NCBI GenBank assembly: GCA_030549775.1
Contig: CM060174.1
Span: 69,843,966 to 69,907,965 of the forward strand
Direction: 5' to 3'
Length of the DNA stretch: 64,000 nucleotides
From: Tamarix chinensis
Taxonomy: Eukaryota; Streptophyta; Magnoliopsida; Caryophyllales; Tamaricaceae
Shown here: positions 60,219 to 64,000 of the stretch, piece by piece
Layout of the letters: each line of letters begins with the position of its first letter
Numbering within the stretch: position 1 is the stretch's first letter
Notes under the pieces: model-generated
What the model saw: only the letters and a program-made list of their open reading frames with translations
Told to the model about the DNA's origin: nothing
Databases searched by the model: none
Made by a program: the position numbers and the translations under genes

Positions 60219-63200
60219 GTAACACCCCCATTTTTACCAACTAAAATTTTTTATTTTTTGGAAGCGTTAATTATTGGGTTTTACCATCACACTTAGCATA
60301 AGTCCCGCTCCTACCCTTTGTTACGCTAGGTGGTAAGGATAAAACAAAATCAACTAAAGTAAATTAGTAGAAATAGAAATAATACATAATAGAGTTATGA
60401 ATAAATATCATAGTACAACGGTATAACCAAAGTAAAGTGAGGGACATAAGAGTCCAAAGTAAAACTACTTGTAACAAAAAATAGCACCTGAAGGTACAAC
60501 TATAGTTTTCCTTAACTCTTAGACCCAATGGCCCATTCTATAAATGGAACCTCTTCCCAAGGAATCCACTTGTCCTGGCCACACTTATAAGCTTCATGCC
60601 ATTCCAAGGCCCTCACATAGTCATCTACAAAAGTAGTATCTGTATGACATCCTCGTATTGAGTATATCACAATACTTCATAAGAGGCAGCACACCCACTT
60701 TTCACATAGTCACGTAAAGACTGAAAAACATGATTAAGCACAAGGCATGAATTGTAAAAATAATACTCTTAGAGAAACGCATATCATGGTCCAAGTCTCA
60801 AATCAATAACAAAATATACCAATCTACTTTGCATTATTTCAATGTGTAAATTTATATTTGAATAGTTAAATACATTTCAATTATAGTGGTAGGACACTAA
60901 GGTAATTACAGAAGCAAAAATCTAAAACAACATCAAAGTAGGGCACTAAGGTGACTACAAAACCAAAAAATCCAACATAAACTAAAGTAGGGCATTAGGG
61001 TAACTACTGAACCAACAATCCATAATAATACCATAATAGGGCACTTAGGTAAGTACTGAGCCAACAATCTATTTCTTTTATTACACAACAAACATTTTCA
61101 TTTTTTACTTGCATACTTGAGAGGGATACAAATCAACCTAGGTACACAGTCGTACATCTATTCATATTTGCGCCCAAAAGTAACACAATACCCTTATCTC
61201 AAACCCAAGTTCACAAAAAAATGCTTGGTCATACCGTCTCCCAAAAGCAATACAGTATGATCCCAACCTTGGTCACCTAGTCCTTAAATATTGTTACCCT
61301 CTATAGGGTCCGTAAGTCGCCTATAGAGTACAGTAGGACCTCAAACTAGGGCACTATGGTATACTAGTGAACCAAAAATGAGGGCTAAAACCTCACCACT
61401 AAGGTAGAAACCCCTAAAGAGCAACCATTCCCAATTCAAGGTCTTTAAATTTATTTATTAATATATAATAAGGTGATCACATAAGTCATATACAACATAA
61501 AAAGTTTCATTTTTCATACTTAACCATTTTCTCCTTTATTTCCAATTATTTAGATAAACACTAAGGTCATAGATTTATGTCAAGCTAAGTCAATGCTAAG
61601 GCCAACCTATCAAAAGGCTAGATCCATCTTAGCATTCATATATTTGTAAATGATACATTAGGTCAAAATTACCAACATACCCTTCAAAACCTGAGTTTCC
61701 TCACTGTATTCATTTTTGTATCAAACATTATCATTATGAGAGATTTTTCATGTGAAGGAAAAGAGGTAATATATCACATTATTTTGACACATAGGTAATC
61801 TTTAAATTTTGGTGATTAACTATATTTTCCACTTTTTATGCATTTAGTGGGTTGCCTCCACCAAAACCCTAATCATACAACTACCAAGTACCACATCTTT
61901 CATGTAGCATACACATGCATATTTAAAGCATGAAACATCATTTAAATAGGAATATTATCATCATAGTACATGTAAGAGAATATATCTAACCGTAGGCAAT
62001 GCGAAATATAATTTATCATAAGCTAACCCTAATCATGCGTATACGTGTCCATGTGAACTATTGTATTCATTAGAATTCATGAGGCATATACCATGATATT
62101 TGAATCATAGCATGATAATAATGGAATCCCTAACAAAATCTTATACATGGGGACGTAAAACATTCGACATATTACCATGCATACAACATAATTATTGTTA
62201 ATCATACATATCATCCTTTCAACATACTATCATTTCATCATGCATGCTAAAACACTTTAAAAGCATAAATCCTAGCATGATTCTAGGTCTAAAAGTTCCA
62301 AGAATGATCACAAATAATTTTCTACCATCCTATGAGTGATTAGATTTACCTAAATCTAAGCTTACACAAAAATACAAAAGATCGCCTTCTCTGAGATCCT
62401 CAAAGATTACCTAAGAAGTTAAGACCCAATAACATATGTATTAGCATTTAATAAATATAAAAATAACCTAAAATTAATTAAACCAACTCAAAAAAACTAA
62501 TCAGCAAAATTAGCTACAACAATACCACAATGGAACTCATGGACCAAAGGGATAAGGCACCGGTGGTAGTTGTCGAATGAGGGAAGGGAGAAATGGTAAA
62601 AATGGATGGTGTAGAGGGTGTAGTTTTGGTGATTTTGGCCGAAGCCAAAAAGGAAGGCTTTGGGGGGTTTAGATGAAGTGAGGTAGGTGGTTTTGGCTAT
62701 TTTTGCCGAAGCTAAGGGAGGGTTTTGGTGCTCTTTACCAAAAGGGGGGTGATGGTTTTGGTGATTTTGTAAGAAGTCTGGCGATGGTTTCGGTCGATCT
62801 TCCTTCTTGCTAAAGGGGGTTTTGGAAAATTTTAGTGTAGCTAGGGTAGGTGTTTCGGTGGTCAAGGGTGCAGTAAGGAGGTGGTGTTTGAAGGAAGCTA
62901 TCGATGGTGGGAAAAAATAGTGAGAAACGTAGTGATGAAATAGCGAATGATGGAGATTCTTCTTGCTTGAGGGAGATTTGGGAAAGAGAGGGATTGTGAG
63001 CTACTTGGGGGTTAATATATGACACAAAAGAATGGGAAGGAGGAGGGAGTTGAATGGACAGTGGCATGGCAGAGATTATGGAGCAAAATATGGGAAGGAA
63101 ATCAAGCATGGCAAAGGGAGGCATGTGGTTCATGGGTGGCATGGAGGATGGTCATGTCAGGTAGATGAATTAAGGTGAATTAAGAAAATCTAGCATAGGG

Positions 63201-63496
63201 TAGGGGTAAATTATTTAGGTAAAAAACTAGGGTAAAATATCCTAATAAAATTTAAGGTAACCAGACAAGGTTTATTTGACGAAATAGATACTGGTTATCA
63301 CCCAACCTTGGTTTAAAATTAAAAAACATGCTCTAGTATATTTTAACCTAATTAAATTTTATAACTAATAATTCATAATAATATTCAATATATTAGCAAA
63401 TATATATTGATTATCAAATATCCTAAAATAATTATTATAACTAATATAAGTAATTACCTATTATAATTAGAATTTTTTTGAAAATGGGGTATTACA
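60219..63496 (-). repeat. 5' LTR of short gypsy element
   Basis: Plus-strand edges are TGTAACACCCCC and GGGGTATTACA. Length 3278 bp. It carries a 49-bp tandem repeat (60889-61085), an inverted repeat GTATTG/CAATAC (60655-60675) roughly where H1 sits in other families, and a purine-rich block 62540-63160. The sequence after it starts AGCTA, but the matching duplication at the other end is lost. Confidence 0.85.
60889..61085. repeat. Four-copy 49-bp tandem repeat in LTR
   Basis: Units begin near 60889, 60938, 60987 and 61036 with GTAGGGCACTAAGG (variants GTAGGACACTAAGG, GTAGGGCATTAGGG, ATAGGGCACTTAGG), each followed by TAACTAC-like bases and AACCAA. It occupies the same relative place as the unrelated cassettes of the other LTR families. 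Confidence 0.85.
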
Positions 63497-64000
63497 AGCT
63501 AGTAGTTAAGTAGCACACCATATGTTGAGTGGGGATGGATTTAAAGGTAGGAAGTATGCATTATATCCTTCTCTATTTATGATATTTATCTGGTTTTATT
63601 ACCACTAATTAAGTCCCTACGTATAATTTATTTATAGCCATAATGATCGAGGCAATGTAGTTCTAATAGCCATATATAGGTCAAATAATGGTTATAGTCC
63701 AACTTTATTTGAGATGTGATAGAGGGTATATTTGGGTCAACAAGCGGTTTTGTCAAAAAAAATTTGAGATTTGTGTGGTATCATGGTGATTATAAGTGTG
63801 GTATTATTCCACGTGAGTAAGTGTGGGTTAAGTATTGCATGATATATGCCTTTGATCTTTCTTAGTGTTAAATGTCAATATGTGTCATATTTATTGCATG
63901 TTAAACCACATTTATACCACACCCTATGAGATGTGTAATGCCTTTATAGGAGTGGCCTTATTTACCTAGCATATGTAATATTTGAACCTTCTATAGTAAA
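63497..64000. other. Intergenic, no gene seen
   Basis: Nothing recognisable to the window end. Confidence 0.5.

Overview
The window looks like nuclear DNA of a flowering plant, taken from a gene-poor, AT-rich, transposon-packed intergenic region. The evidence is Ty3/gypsy chromovirus-type LTRs, Ty1/copia relics, a LINE RNase H relic, and two CACTA (En/Spm) elements carrying a plant-type transposase-like region plus a Ulp1 protease, with GT-AG introns. I see no intact host gene, rRNA, tRNA, CRISPR array or bacterial feature. A few GGTTAG-type runs inside the CACTA elements would fit a plant order with TTAGGG telomeres such as Asparagales, but that is weak evidence and I do not name a species.

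Layout. 1-2489: cut-off LTR (minus orientation). 3.5-4.35 kb: LINE RNase H relic. 5.4-7.4 kb: old LTR-like sequence. 7.87-9.0 kb: copia RT/RNase H relic. 9214-25619: a three-level nest. The outermost layer is a solo LTR with a perfect TAAAT target duplication. A Ty3/gypsy element (10452-22588) sits inside it. A 4053-bp CACTA element (10789-14841, TCC duplication) sits inside one LTR of that gypsy element, and the other LTR preserves the empty site. 25.6-31.3 kb: featureless apart from a DUF4283/zinc-knuckle relic. 31338-~39325: decayed copia element interrupted by a solo LTR (34256-37652). 39.3-41.7 kb: unclassified LTR-like DNA. 41685-~45245: truncated gypsy LTR in plus orientation. 46545-~48172: LTR fragment fused to a second, 3'-truncated CACTA copy (to 52284). 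52285-63496: a gypsy element reduced to two LTRs and 557 bp of interior, with a 5.26-kb solo LTR (53525-58788, perfect TGTAG duplication) inserted in its left LTR.

How the parts relate. All coding material is transposon-derived and mostly broken. The two CACTA copies have complementary damage. Copy 1 keeps both ends and all Ulp1 catalytic residues but lost 1445 bp from its middle. Copy 2 keeps the middle but lost its 3' half and the catalytic Asp.

The signal least explained by ordinary annotation lies in the LTRs. Several diverged LTR families share a short hairpin whose 7-bp stem changes by paired substitutions while its 5-nt loop (RTAGC) stays constant. A second hairpin follows about 20-35 bp further along the sense strand. 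Upstream lie family-specific tandem-repeat cassettes and a strongly pyrimidine-rich sense strand, with a TATA box near or inside it in several copies. These point to selected RNA or DNA structure in the LTR transcript.
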